A DNA stretch of 64,000 bases from Bacillota bacterium (lineage in GTDB: Bacteria; Bacillota; Clostridia; Acetivibrionales; DTU013), in contig JAEZYU010000061.1 of the NCBI GenBank assembly GCA_023418915.1, positions 124,001 to 188,000 of the forward strand. Direction: 5' to 3'. Below, piece by piece: positions 19,401 through 26,389 of the stretch. The notes under the pieces are model-generated. The model was not told the DNA's origin and searched no databases. It saw only the letters and a program-made list of their open reading frames with translations. Every line of letters begins with the position of its first letter. Position 1 is the first letter of the stretch. The translations under genes and the position numbers were made by a program.

Positions 19401-20145
19401 CCACCGTCGGAGGTTCGCCGGGTCTGAGCCTCTTGTATATCTCGATCAGTCCCTCGTCCTGCGATTTGGCGCTGTCCTTTTGTATGGTAGCCATTATCCG
19501 CTCGTCGTCGCCAAGCAGTTCGGTAATCTGGAGATCGGTGCCGTATCCGAGCGCACGCAGTAAAACAGTGATAGGCAGTTTTCTTGTCCTGTCGATCCTC
19601 ACATACATGACATCATTTGAATCAGTTTCATATTCGAGCCATGCGCCCCGGTTGGGGATGATCGTGGCGGAAAACAACTGCTTTCCTGTTTTGTCGAGTT
19701 TTTGGGAATAATACATTCCGGGCGATCTGACCAGCTGACTGACTATTACACGTTCTGCTCCATTGATAACAAAGGTGCCGTTGTCTGTCATCAGCGGGAA
19801 ATCTCCCATGAATATTTCCTGCTCCTTGACCTCGCCTGTTTCTTTATTAATAAGTCGGACTTTGACCTTCAGAGGGGCTGAATATGTAGTATCTCTTTCC
19901 TTACACTCCTCAACGCTGTATTTAGGATTGTCGTCCTCTAATTTGTAATCGGGAAATTCGAGTATTAAGTTGCCGGTGTAATCCTGTATGGGAGAAACGT
20001 CCCTGAACACCTCGCGGAGTCCCTCTTCCAGAAACCACTTGTAAGAGTTCTTCTGCACCTCGATAAGATTCGGCATATCCAGAACTTCGCCTATTCTGGA
20101 ATAGCTCATTCTGGTATTCCGGCCCAGTTGTACGGGATGTACCAT
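16405..20145 (-). CDS. rpoB: RNA polymerase beta subunit
   Basis: Beta (1246 residues) holds much of the active-site cleft and the rifampicin pocket. The rifampicin region (about 480-510: SSQLSQFMDQTNPLAEL then THKRRLSALGPGG) has wild-type D, H and S at the resistance positions, so target-based rifampicin resistance is not predicted. The C-terminus ends in an acidic tail of about 80 residues. The ATG at 20145 is preferred, with AGGTG 7 nt away; a TTG one codon earlier is possible. Unlike the usual arrangement, rplL is not directly upstream: a 5-kb transporter module intervenes and rpoB has its own promoter with a leader of about 500 nt. Confidence 0.98.
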   Translation of the reverse strand: MVHPVQLGRNTRMSYSRIGEVLDMPNLIEVQKNSYKWFLEEGLREVFRDVSPIQDYTGNLILEFPDYKLEDDNPKYSVEECKERDTTYSAPLKVKVRLINKETGEVKEQEIFMGDFPLMTDNGTFVINGAERVIVSQLVRSPGMYYSQKLDKTGKQLFSATIIPNRGAWLEYETDSNDVMYVRIDRTRKLPITVLLRALGYGTDLQITELLGDDERIMATIQKDSAKSQDEGLIEIYKRLRPGEPPTVESATSLLNSLFFDAKRYDLAKFGRFKFNKKLAISSRISGHRSAERIINPMTGEILVDEDEFIDREKAKDVQNAGIDSVYLNIEGKKVRVIGNGTVDLKAHVDFDTTDIGITERVRYRVLKQLMEENQDSEALHKAILDNVDSLVPKYITEEDIISSINYLIHLNYNVGNDDDIDHLGNRRLRCVGELLQNQFRIGLARMERVVRERMTIQDIDIVTPQALINIRPVAAAIKEFFGSSQLSQFMDQTNPLAELTHKRRLSALGPGGLSRERAGFEVRDVHHSHYGRMCPIETPEGPNIGLIGSLSTYARINEYGFIEAPYRKIDKSAGIVTDEIDYLTADEEDKYIVAQANEPLDEEGRFKDNKVLVRFRDDIMEVEKDRVDYMDVSPKQLVSVATAMIPFLENDDANRALMGSNMQRQAVPLIKPQSPIVGTGIEYKAAKDSGTVILARNPGTVEKVTANEIAIRTKSGKKDVYKLLKYIRSNQGTCINQRPIVRKGEAIQTGDVIADGPSTDMGEIALGKNILIGFMTWEGYNYEDAILISEKLVKEDVFTSIHIEEYEAESRDTKLGPEEITRDIPNVSEDSLKDLDDRGIIRIGAEVRAGDILVGKVTPKGETELTAEERLLRAIFGEKAREVRDTSLRVPHGESGIIVDVKVFTRENGDELPPGVNQLVRCYIAQKRKISVGDKMAGRHGNKGVISRILPEEDMPYLPDGTPLEIVLNPLGVPSRMNIGQVLEVHLGYAAKALGWKIATPVFDGATEQDIIDTLKQASLDDDGKTVLYDGRTGKPFENRVSVGYMYMLKLAHLVDDKIHARSTGPYSLVTQQPLGGKAQFGGQRFGEMEVWALEAYGAAYTLQEILTVKSDDVVGRVKTYESIVKGENVPEPGIPESFKVLIKELQSLALDVKVYSEEREEIAIKESAEDDLEELNVNIEGREDEAPIGDYDDIGEELIEEDISIDEFDIGDITNTTDNLDDSLGENLFSEDEEFTDNLEDEDF

Positions 20146-20173
20146 CAATAATCACCTCATAATATTATGACTT

Positions 20174-20328
20174 GTTATTACACATTGGTTCATAAGAAAA
20201 TTTTTCGCTTGTAGAAAAATTTTCTTACCTCAGCAGTGTTTCAACGAGGCGGGAGATACACTCATCACCTGAAACTTAATCGGTACCCTCTTCTTGTAGA
20301 AGCGGTATATCTATCGCCTCGTCATATA
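20174..20328 (-). repeat. dispersed hairpin repeat, long copy R3, in the rpoB leader
   Basis: On the minus strand it starts TATGACGAGGCGATAG and ends AATGTGTAATAAC, about 28 bp before the rpoB start codon. It contains the hairpin AAAATTTTTC-GCTTGTA-GAAAAATTTT (10-bp perfect stem, plus-strand view). A 22-bp segment at 20232-20253 is identical to 33451-33472 (copy R4). A 20-bp segment at 20269-20288 matches 46513-46532 (copy R5) at 17 positions. Confidence 0.75.
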
Positions 20329-20386
20329 AAAATGAACAACGTTACATGAAAGGCTTGCATTCATGCAATTCAACCGGACCACCGGC

Positions 20387-20460
20387 TTTATCCTGAGATA
20401 CGCCGGTGTATATCAAAGCTTTTAGTAGTATTATTAAAAGCTTTTGGGGCTGTTCCACAG
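20387..20460. repeat. hairpin in the rpoB leader
   Basis: AAAGCTTTTA and TAAAAGCTTT flank about 10 nt near 20417-20447, giving a strong stem in the leader transcript of rpoB. A terminator or anti-terminator role is possible, but no U-run follows clearly on the minus strand. No gene is visible in 20330-20570. Confidence 0.35.
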
Positions 20461-20572
20461 GGCAATTCAACAATAAATAGCATCTTTAATACTGCAACTT
20501 GGATGTAAAAACGCTTTTTTTAGATTTCATTCGTCAAATTGCCCAAAACCATTAATTAATTATTAACAATTC

Positions 20573-20601
20573 TTGTGTAAATTATTCTCCTGTGCTATAA
20601 T
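20573..20601 (+). promoter_or_regulatory. strong plus-strand promoter antisense to the rpoB leader
   Basis: TTGTGT (20573-20578), exactly 17 nt, then TATAAT (20596-20601) preceded by TGC, which is an extended -10. Transcription would start near 20608 on the plus strand, away from rpoB and across the rpoB promoter. No plus-strand ORF follows. Confidence 0.6.
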
Positions 20602-20671
20602 CAATTTGTCGACCGGTGCCGGTCGAATTCTCAAAAAAGCATACTAGTATCGGATTATAACGCAGTTTATA

Positions 20672-20700
20672 ATTCTAACATACTGCCTTGAACTTGTCAA
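20672..20700 (-). promoter_or_regulatory. rpoBC promoter
   Basis: Minus-strand TTGACA (20700-20695), a 17-nt spacer and TAGAAT (20677-20672). It is the best sigma-A match upstream of rpoB and implies a leader of about 520 nt. Confidence 0.75.
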
Positions 20701-20764
20701 TGTATTTTTTTCATTGCGTTTCCGTGTATTTTCTGCGTTTTCTGTGCTTTCGTACCTGTCGGAC

Positions 20765-20787
20765 CAGACGCCGCAGGTCTGATTTTT
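20765..20787 (+). terminator. weak plus-strand terminator candidate
   Basis: CAGAC / GTCTG stem with a 7-nt loop followed by ATTTTT on the plus strand. It would end a transcript of about 180 nt from the promoter at 20573-20601. The stem is short, so this is tentative. Confidence 0.35.
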
Positions 20788-20791
20788 GCTT

Positions 20792-20828
20792 AAAAAAGGT
20801 GTCCCCGATATACAAGGACACCTTTCTT
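20792..20828 (-). terminator. terminator of the osmoprotectant transporter operon
   Basis: AAAGGTGTCC / GGACACCTTT stem followed on the minus strand by a T-run. It lies 28 bp after the substrate-binding protein stop and separates this operon from rpoB. Confidence 0.9.
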
Positions 20829-20855
20829 AATGGCAATATTACATCAACAGCCTGA

Positions 20856-21755
20856 TCAGTCTATCAGGCCTTCGGTTTTCAAAAAATCTCTGGCCACATC
20901 GCCTATAGATTTGCCATCAGACTCTACGCTGTAATTCATTTCCTTCATTCTCTGATCATCGATCTTGTTTCCAAGTTCATTGAGAATATCCTCCAGCTCA
21001 GGGTGTTTCTCCAAAGTATCCTCTCTTATTATCGGTGCCGCAAAGTATGGCGGAAAGAATTTCTTGTCATCCTCCAGCACTCTCAGATTGAATGTTATAA
21101 GTTGTCCGTCAGTTGAAAACGCATCCGTCACATCGATCTTATTCTGTCCCACAGCTTGATACTTCATTGCTATATCCATTTTAACAGGTTCACCCTTAAA
21201 CAACAGACCATATGCCTCAACCATTCCGTCAAACCCATCCTGCCTGTCGAAAAATTCATGCTCTGCTCCGAAAACCAAATCGCCTGCAAACGGAACAAGA
21301 TCGCTCACCGTTACTATATCGTTCTCCTGTGCAAAATCCTCTCTGAGCGCAACAGCATAAGTGTTGTTCAGACCAAGCGGCGACATCCATTTAATACCGA
21401 ACTGTTTGCTGAATTCTTCTTTGACTATCTCATAGACCTTATCCGCATCATTGATGACGTCCATTTTAAGCTGTGCTGTCAGTGCAGTACCGGTGTATTC
21501 AGGATAAATGTCAAGCTGGCCGTTCTTTAACGCCTCATAGCAAACCATCGTTCCGCCGAGGTTTTCCTTGTACTCTACCTCAAGGTCGGTTTTCTCCTCG
21601 ATCAGCTGTGCAATAATAGAGCCTAAGACCATATTCTCCGTGTAATTCTTGGATCCCACTACTATTTTATTATCAGCTGCGCCTCCACATCCGGCCAGCG
21701 CTACTGCCACTATCGCAATTATCAAAACCATTGAAAGTCTTCTTATCGATTTCAT
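20856..21755 (-). CDS. osmoprotectant ABC transporter substrate-binding lipoprotein (OpuCC-like)
   Basis: This is a membrane-anchored binding protein for glycine betaine, choline or carnitine-type compatible solutes. From the ATG at 21755 (AGGAGG site) the protein has 299 residues. It begins with a lipoprotein signal ending in the lipobox LAGC, followed by the family start IVVGSKNYTENMVLG. Later segments such as LDIYPEYTGTAL and VTDAFSTDGQL match the OpuAC/OpuCC group; aromatic residues of the ligand box cannot be assigned with certainty. It is the last gene of the ATPase-permease-permease-binding-protein operon. Exact substrate is unknown. Confidence 0.92.
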   Translation of the reverse strand: MKSIRRLSMVLIIAIVAVALAGCGGAADNKIVVGSKNYTENMVLGSIIAQLIEEKTDLEVEYKENLGGTMVCYEALKNGQLDIYPEYTGTALTAQLKMDVINDADKVYEIVKEEFSKQFGIKWMSPLGLNNTYAVALREDFAQENDIVTVSDLVPFAGDLVFGAEHEFFDRQDGFDGMVEAYGLLFKGEPVKMDIAMKYQAVGQNKIDVTDAFSTDGQLITFNLRVLEDDKKFFPPYFAAPIIREDTLEKHPELEDILNELGNKIDDQRMKEMNYSVESDGKSIGDVARDFLKTEGLID

Positions 21756-21792
21756 TTGTATTCCTCCTAAATTTTGTTTACTATTCATTACT

Positions 21793-22398
21793 CTATGACT
21801 GCTTTGCCGATTTGACCATCCTTTTCTCGGTATACTGCAATATGACATCTGTCAACACTGCCAGCAGCGACACCGGTATGGCTCCCTTCAATATCATAGA
21901 AACATTCGAGACCTGAACTCCCCTGTAGATGAAGTATCCCAGTCCCCCGGCGCCGATGAGTACCCCTATCGTGGCTATGCCCAGTGCTGTGATGATAGCC
22001 ATCCTGAGCCCTGATAGTATTACGGGCAGTGCGATAGGTATCTGCACCTTAAAGAGCAGCTGCATTTTGGTCATTCCCATTCCTCTGCCTGCCTCTATCA
22101 AACCCTTGCTGACACCTGTTATGCCAACATACGTATTCCTGGTTATGGGAAGCAGCGAATAAAGAGCAAGAGCGACTATCGCTGTTGTATTCCCAAGTCC
22201 GAAAAACATCATTAAAATTGCCAGCAGTGCAACAGACGGTATGGTTTGTACAACATCAGTCAATGACATTACAACGCCTGCGGCAGTTTTATTCTTTGTT
22301 ATGGCTATACCTGTTACTATTCCTGTTACAGCTGCAATAAGTACTCCGGTGAAAGTTATCTGCAAATGCTCCAGAACCGATGACAATATATTTCCCAT
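21793..22398 (-). CDS. osmoprotectant ABC transporter permease (OpuCB/OpuCD-like)
   Basis: This 201-residue inner-membrane permease has about five to six hydrophobic segments. The conserved cytoplasmic EAA-type loop (GLIEAGRGMGMTKMQLLFKVQIPIA region, about 98-122) contacts the ATPase. The IVALALYSLLPITRNTYVG segment is typical of OpuC permeases. It pairs with the second permease immediately upstream; the two are clearly paralogous. The spacing to its neighbours (15-37 bp) indicates one operon. Confidence 0.92.
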   Translation of the reverse strand: MGNILSSVLEHLQITFTGVLIAAVTGIVTGIAITKNKTAAGVVMSLTDVVQTIPSVALLAILMMFFGLGNTTAIVALALYSLLPITRNTYVGITGVSKGLIEAGRGMGMTKMQLLFKVQIPIALPVILSGLRMAIITALGIATIGVLIGAGGLGYFIYRGVQVSNVSMILKGAIPVSLLAVLTDVILQYTEKRMVKSAKQS

Positions 22399-22413
22399 GC
22401 TTATTCCTCCCCT

Positions 22414-23052
22414 CTATTTATTAAGCCCCTTCGGTACTGCGACCTTTTGCAGAAGTCCTATAATGCCGTTGGCTGCAAGTGCCAGGATACAGGCCGGTAC
22501 GGCTCCCAACAGGATCATATTGTAATTGTAGGTTTGCAATCCAGTAAAAATCAGGTCTCCAAGTCCTCCTCCGCCTATCAGCGCCGCCAGTGTCGCCCAG
22601 CTTATAATATAAACCGTTGAGATCCTGATCCCTGTGATGATCAGAGGCATCGCAAGAGGGATCTCCACGTCGAGCAGAACCTGCTTGCTGCTCATTCCCA
22701 TGCCCTTTGCAGCCTCCTTGTATTTCCCGCTGACGCCGTTTATGCCTGTAAATGTATTTCTCAATATAGGGAAAATGGAATAAATCACAAGTACTATAAG
22801 TGCTGTATTTACTCCTATCCCAAAAACCGGCATTGCTATACCAAACAGAACAAGACTTGGTATCGTCTGGGAAACACCTACTGCAGCCATCACGGGATTT
22901 GCGATCCTGGGCTTTCTTGTGAGATATATTCCAAAGGGTATCGCTAATACTGCTCCGATGAATACCGCCGCTAATGTGATGAAGATATGCTGCCTGAGAG
23001 CTGCGAACAATACTGTTTGGTTATCTATGATAAATTTATAGAAATCAGTCAT
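22414..23052 (-). CDS. osmoprotectant ABC transporter permease (OpuCB/OpuCD-like)
   Basis: This is the second permease, 212 residues, with the same fold as its neighbour. The loop KYKEAAKGMGMSSKQVLLDV (about 126-145) is the ATPase-coupling helix, and the IVLVIYSIFPILRNTFTG segment precedes it. The stop codon of the upstream ATPase overlaps its start by 8 bases, so translation is coupled. Which of the two is the B and which the D subunit cannot be told. Confidence 0.92.
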   Translation of the reverse strand: MTDFYKFIIDNQTVLFAALRQHIFITLAAVFIGAVLAIPFGIYLTRKPRIANPVMAAVGVSQTIPSLVLFGIAMPVFGIGVNTALIVLVIYSIFPILRNTFTGINGVSGKYKEAAKGMGMSSKQVLLDVEIPLAMPLIITGIRISTVYIISWATLAALIGGGGLGDLIFTGLQTYNYNMILLGAVPACILALAANGIIGLLQKVAVPKGLNK

Positions 23053-24172
23053 TTTCTGCTCCTTCCCACACCACTTCAGCCAGTGCCTTAACGAGGCTGC
23101 TTTTTGTCACAAGACCTCTTACGATATTGTCGTCATCAACTGCAGGAAGCAGATCAAGCTTGTTCTGGATCAGCATGTCAAAGGCTTCTTTGGCGTTGGA
23201 GTTGATGTTGACCACAGGAACCTCCTTATCGACCAGACTGCTGATGGTCTTACGATTTTTGCCCTCAGCCATTATCTTTTCAATTGTCACCAGGCCTTCC
23301 ATCCTTCCTGCTTCATCGACAACAATAATAGTGTCAACATTTCTGCTTTTCATAAGAGCCAGACTTTCTCCGATCCCTTTTCCCTTTGTGGCTGTGACAG
23401 GCTTTGTTTTCATCACTTCCTGTACGGCATCTATTCCAAAGTTTGAATTCATCCTGTGCTTTCCTATGAATTCTGCAACAAATTCATTTTTGGGATTCGA
23501 CAAAAGCTCCTCGGGAGCATCAGCCTGGACTATTTCACCATCCTTCATCAGTACGATATGATCCGCAAGCTTCAAAGCTTCATCCATATCGTGTGTTACA
23601 AACACTATGGTCTTGTTGAGGCTCTTTTGAATTTTTTTCAACTCATCCTGCAGGAGTTCCTTGGTTATCGGATCAAGCGCGCCGAAGGGTTCATCCATGA
23701 GTATCAGAGGCGGTTCTGCCGCCAGTGCCCTAAGCACTCCAATCCTTTGCTGCTGTCCGCCGCTCAGCTCTGATGGATACCTGTCCATATATACCTCCGG
23801 CTCCATATCAACAAGCTTCAGCAGCTCTTCTGTCCGCCTCCTTCTTTTCTCTGAGGACCATTTTAGAAGCTTCGGCACGACCTCGATATTCTGCGCAATG
23901 GTCATATTAGGGAACAGGCCTATCTGCTGTATAACATAGCCTATTTTTCTTCTTAGCATTACAGGATTGACTCTTGTCACATCCTCCCCCTCAATAAAAA
24001 TAGAACCTGATGTGGGTTCTATCAACCTATTGATCATTTTCAGCGTAGTGGTTTTTCCACATCCGCTCGGACCAATAAGAACGACAAACTGGCCCCTCTT
24101 TATCTCAAGATCCAGATTTTCCACGGCAACTGTTTCATTATATTTCTTCTTTATATTTTTCAGTTTGACCAT
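23045..24172 (-). CDS. osmoprotectant ABC transporter ATPase with CBS domains (OpuCA-like)
   Basis: This 375-residue ATPase energises uptake. The Walker A motif GPSGCGKT is at 34-41, the signature LSGGQQQR near 137 and the Walker B motif LILMDEPFGALDP near 155-167. The C-terminal 125 residues form two CBS domains (MKTKPVTATKGKG... and EVPVVNINSNAKEAF...). In OpuA/OpuC transporters these CBS domains sense ionic strength or c-di-AMP. It is the first gene of the operon, downstream of a clear promoter and divergent from the BusR-like regulator. Confidence 0.94.
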   Translation of the reverse strand: MVKLKNIKKKYNETVAVENLDLEIKRGQFVVLIGPSGCGKTTTLKMINRLIEPTSGSIFIEGEDVTRVNPVMLRRKIGYVIQQIGLFPNMTIAQNIEVVPKLLKWSSEKRRRRTEELLKLVDMEPEVYMDRYPSELSGGQQQRIGVLRALAAEPPLILMDEPFGALDPITKELLQDELKKIQKSLNKTIVFVTHDMDEALKLADHIVLMKDGEIVQADAPEELLSNPKNEFVAEFIGKHRMNSNFGIDAVQEVMKTKPVTATKGKGIGESLALMKSRNVDTIIVVDEAGRMEGLVTIEKIMAEGKNRKTISSLVDKEVPVVNINSNAKEAFDMLIQNKLDLLPAVDDDNIVRGLVTKSSLVKALAEVVWEGAEND

Positions 24173-24207
24173 TATATTTCCTCCTCATAAATAAAAAGCT
24201 AGGTAAC

Positions 24208-24236
24208 ATAATAACATATAGTAAAAACTTTATCAA
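24208..24236 (-). promoter_or_regulatory. promoter of the osmoprotectant operon
   Basis: Minus-strand TTGATA (24236-24231), 17-nt spacer, TATTAT (24213-24208), with a short leader and a GAGGAGG site before the ATPase. Just upstream lies GTCACTTTGCTGAC (about 24247-24260), an imperfect GTCA/TGAC dyad that could be a regulator site. Confidence 0.7.
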
Positions 24237-24404
24237 GGAATACAAGTTGTCACTTTGCTGACTTTGCATTTAAACCTTACATTTAAGCCTTACTATGATA
24301 ACTAGTATTTATTGTGTCTGATTCTATTCCAGTTATCCTGTGAAGATAATTATTGAAGTGAAGATATTACATCAACGCGTCATAATAAATTAATGTTAGA
24401 AAGC

Positions 24405-24442
24405 AGTCACACACCTCGCCTCGTTGCAATGCCGCTGTGACT
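24405..24442. promoter_or_regulatory. candidate operator of the BusR-like regulator
   Basis: AGTCACA (24405-24411) and its exact complement TGTGACT (24436-24442) are separated by 24 bp in the divergent intergenic region. They lie just upstream of the -35 region of the regulator gene. The wide spacing fits a tetramer with two separate DNA-reading heads. Assignment to the adjacent regulator is inference. No gene is visible in 24173-24512. Confidence 0.45.
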
Positions 24443-24470
24443 AATACATCTGTGAAAAAATTGGCTTTAA

Positions 24471-24479
24471 TGGTATACT
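24471..24479 (+). promoter_or_regulatory. extended -10 of the regulator gene
   Basis: TGGTATACT on the plus strand is an extended -10 element 34 bp before the start of the BusR-like gene. The -35 match (TGTGAA at about 24451) is poor. Confidence 0.5.
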
Positions 24480-24512
24480 AAAGCTGATATGAATACAATT
24501 GGAGGTATGGTC

Positions 24513-25130
24513 ATGGCACAGCATATCGGTGTTCCTATATATATAAAGATAGCCCTCGATCTGGCGGGCAGGATATGCAATGGTGAAATAAAGGAAGGCA
24601 GAAGGATCTTTGGCCGGTCTACTCTTGCAGGTGAATATAATGTTTCGCCTGAGACCATCAGGAGAGCTGTAAGTCTCCTGGAGGATATGGGAGTAGTAGT
24701 CTCGAGCCATGGCAGCGGAATTTACGTCAATTCAGTAAGCGGCGCCTATTCATTTATTGAAAAATATCAGAATAAAGAATCCATCAGGACATTGAAAAAT
24801 GAGATGAAAGAGTTGATGAATAAAAAACATGCGATCGAACAGGAGATATCGGAAAAAATTGAAAAAATCATAGATTACTCCGACCGGCTAAAGAACATAA
24901 ATGCTCTGACTCCATTGGAAATTGATATTGAGGAGGGCTCGCATCTTATAGGCAAAACTATAAAGGAATCGATGTTTTGGCAAAATACGGGCGCTACGAT
25001 CATAGCGATCAAGAGGCACGGGACTATTATATTGTCCCCCGGACCATACGGCGGATTTGAAAAGGAAGACTCTATTTTTGTAGTCGGAGATTCCAACACG
25101 CTTGCAAGAGTCAGGGAATTCATGAAGTGA
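24513..25130 (+). CDS. GntR-type regulator with RCK_C domain, BusR-like (predicted c-di-AMP sensor)
   Basis: This 205-residue DNA-binding protein has a GntR winged helix-turn-helix (about 8-72; RSTLAGEYNVSPETIRRAV core), a coiled coil (about 82-125) and a C-terminal RCK_C (TrkA-C) domain (about 133-205). That architecture is the one known for BusR, which represses the busAB betaine transporter when bound to c-di-AMP. The divergent neighbour here is an osmoprotectant transporter, which supports the same job. The start at 24513 is chosen because a GGAGG site lies 7 nt before it; an ATG 24 bases earlier lacks one. Ligand and repression are inferred, not shown. Confidence 0.85.
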   Translation: MAQHIGVPIYIKIALDLAGRICNGEIKEGRRIFGRSTLAGEYNVSPETIRRAVSLLEDMGVVVSSHGSGIYVNSVSGAYSFIEKYQNKESIRTLKNEMKELMNKKHAIEQEISEKIEKIIDYSDRLKNINALTPLEIDIEEGSHLIGKTIKESMFWQNTGATIIAIKRHGTIILSPGPYGGFEKEDSIFVVGDSNTLARVREFMK

Positions 25131-25161
25131 AAAATGCTCTGGCATTTCTGCCAGAGCATTT
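25131..25161. terminator. bidirectional terminator between the regulator and rplL
   Basis: A perfect 12-bp stem AATGCTCTGGCA / TGCCAGAGCATT with a 4-nt loop has A- and T-rich flanks. It starts right after the regulator stop and lies 17 bp past the rplL stop, so it can serve both convergent genes. Confidence 0.9.
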
Positions 25162-25177
25162 CATCTGTTTCATACAA

Positions 25178-25564
25178 TTATTTGATTTCGATTGTAGCCC
25201 CAACTTCCTTGAATTTTGCTTCGATAGCTGCTGCGTCATCCTTGGAAACGTTCTCTTTGACCGGCTTGGGCGCTCCGTCAACGAGATCCTTTGCTTCCTT
25301 GAGTCCGAGACCGGTAACTTCTCTGACAACCTTGATAACCTTGATCTTTTCAGCGCCGACTTCCTTGAGGATAACATCGAACTCAGTCTTTTCTTCAGCT
25401 GCAGGAGCTGCTGCTCCGCCTGCTGCAGGAGCTGCTGCCATCGCTACGGGAGCTGCTGCAGATACACCGAATTCTTCTTCAAGAGCCTTTACGAGCTCGG
25501 ACAGTTCGAGAACTGTCAACGCCTTAACTTCATCAATCAATTTTACAACTTTATCACTAGCCAT
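25178..25564 (-). CDS. rplL: 50S ribosomal protein L7/L12
   Basis: L7/L12 (128 residues) forms the ribosomal stalk that recruits GTPase factors. An N-terminal dimerisation helix, an Ala/Gly/Pro-rich hinge (APVAMAAAPAAGGAAAP) and the C-terminal domain (FDVILKEVGAEKIKVIKVVR, ending TIEIK) are all present. The ATG at 25564 has a GGAGG site 9-10 nt away; a longer frame adds six unlikely residues. It ends at a strong terminator, so transcription probably does not continue into rpoB. Confidence 0.98.
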   Translation of the reverse strand: MASDKVVKLIDEVKALTVLELSELVKALEEEFGVSAAAPVAMAAAPAAGGAAAPAAEEKTEFDVILKEVGAEKIKVIKVVREVTGLGLKEAKDLVDGAPKPVKENVSKDDAAAIEAKFKEVGATIEIK

Positions 25565-25621
25565 TTTAAAATACCTCCACAATTTTTAATTTAATTTGAT
25601 AAAACTAGTTTTCTTTTAAAA

Positions 25622-26155
25622 TCAAGCATTTGCCTTTTGTTCAGCTATTGCGTTCAGTGCCACGACCAGGCCCCTGATATTTCCGTTGAGCACATTGACA
25701 AAACCGGATATCGGAGCATTGAAGCCGCCAAGCACCTTGGCTATGAGCACTTCTCTAGAGGGCAGTTCAGCCAAAGCCTTGATGCCGTCAAGATCGATTA
25801 TCTTGCCTTCTACAACGCCTACCTTGAGTTCAAGCTTATCATACTTCTTTGCGTATTCACTCAATACCTTTGCAGGAGTCACCGGGTCATTGTCACTTGT
25901 AGCCATTGCTGTAGGTCCGTTCAGATATGTGGTCAGCTCATCAAATCCGTTCTCTTTAGCAGCAAACTGAGTCAACGTGTTTTTTACTACCTTGTACTCA
26001 ACACCTGCTTTCCTCAAAGCACTCCTGAGCTCGGTGTCCTGTTCTACTGTCAGTCCCCTGTAATCAGCAAAAACCATCGATTTGGCTTGTTTCATCTTGC
26101 TGCTTAAACCTGCTATGACTTCCCGCTTCTGATTTAGGGTGTTTTCCTTAGGCAA
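25622..26155 (-). CDS. rplJ: 50S ribosomal protein L10
   Basis: L10 (177 residues) anchors the L7/L12 stalk to 23S rRNA. It begins PKENTLNQKREVIAGL and includes SMVFADYRGLTVEQDT and NTLTQFAAKE. The start is a TTG at 26155 with a GGAGG site 7 nt upstream. The longer frame back to 26245 would read through the leader terminator and is rejected. The gene follows an L10-leader RNA and its own promoter. Confidence 0.96.
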   Translation of the reverse strand: MPKENTLNQKREVIAGLSSKMKQAKSMVFADYRGLTVEQDTELRSALRKAGVEYKVVKNTLTQFAAKENGFDELTTYLNGPTAMATSDNDPVTPAKVLSEYAKKYDKLELKVGVVEGKIIDLDGIKALAELPSREVLIAKVLGGFNAPISGFVNVLNGNIRGLVVALNAIAEQKANA

Positions 26156-26175
26156 ATCATCCACCTCCTTGAATA

Positions 26176-26310
26176 AATTAAAAACCCTTGTATATCTACA
26201 TACTGCAGACACACAAGGGTTAATCACCTTTTGGCTTAGGGGCATCGCCCCATATATTAACTCTTACCTCGGCAGGCCGGCATTATCCGATTACGCCTTA
26301 TGCACCTGCT
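26176..26310 (-). ncRNA. L10 leader regulatory RNA
   Basis: Minus-strand leader of rplJ. It includes GGGGCGATGCCCC-like and GCCGGCCTGCCG-rich stems, an AAGAGTTAATAT segment, and a final hairpin AACCCTTGT / ACAAGGGTT (about 26182-26222) followed by TTTTAA. This arrangement is that of the L10 leader, where excess L10(L12)4 promotes termination. A covariance-model search was not possible; the call rests on position and visible stems. Confidence 0.72.
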
Positions 26311-26350
26311 GTCTGCGGTATGCGACATATTCTGTTTTGAAACCTTGTAT

Positions 26351-26379
26351 ATACTACTATATTATTTACCGAATGTAAA
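26351..26379 (-). promoter_or_regulatory. rplJL promoter
   Basis: Minus-strand TTTACA (26379-26374), 17 nt, TAGTAT (26356-26351). It begins 11 bp downstream of the rplA stop and would drive the L10 leader and rplJL. Confidence 0.65.
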
Positions 26380-26389
26380 GCTTTTTTCG

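Noticed and set aside
24412..24435. CCTCGCCTCGTTG as an end of the dispersed repeat in the regulator intergenic region
   Set aside because: Only about ten bases match and no partner end is nearby.
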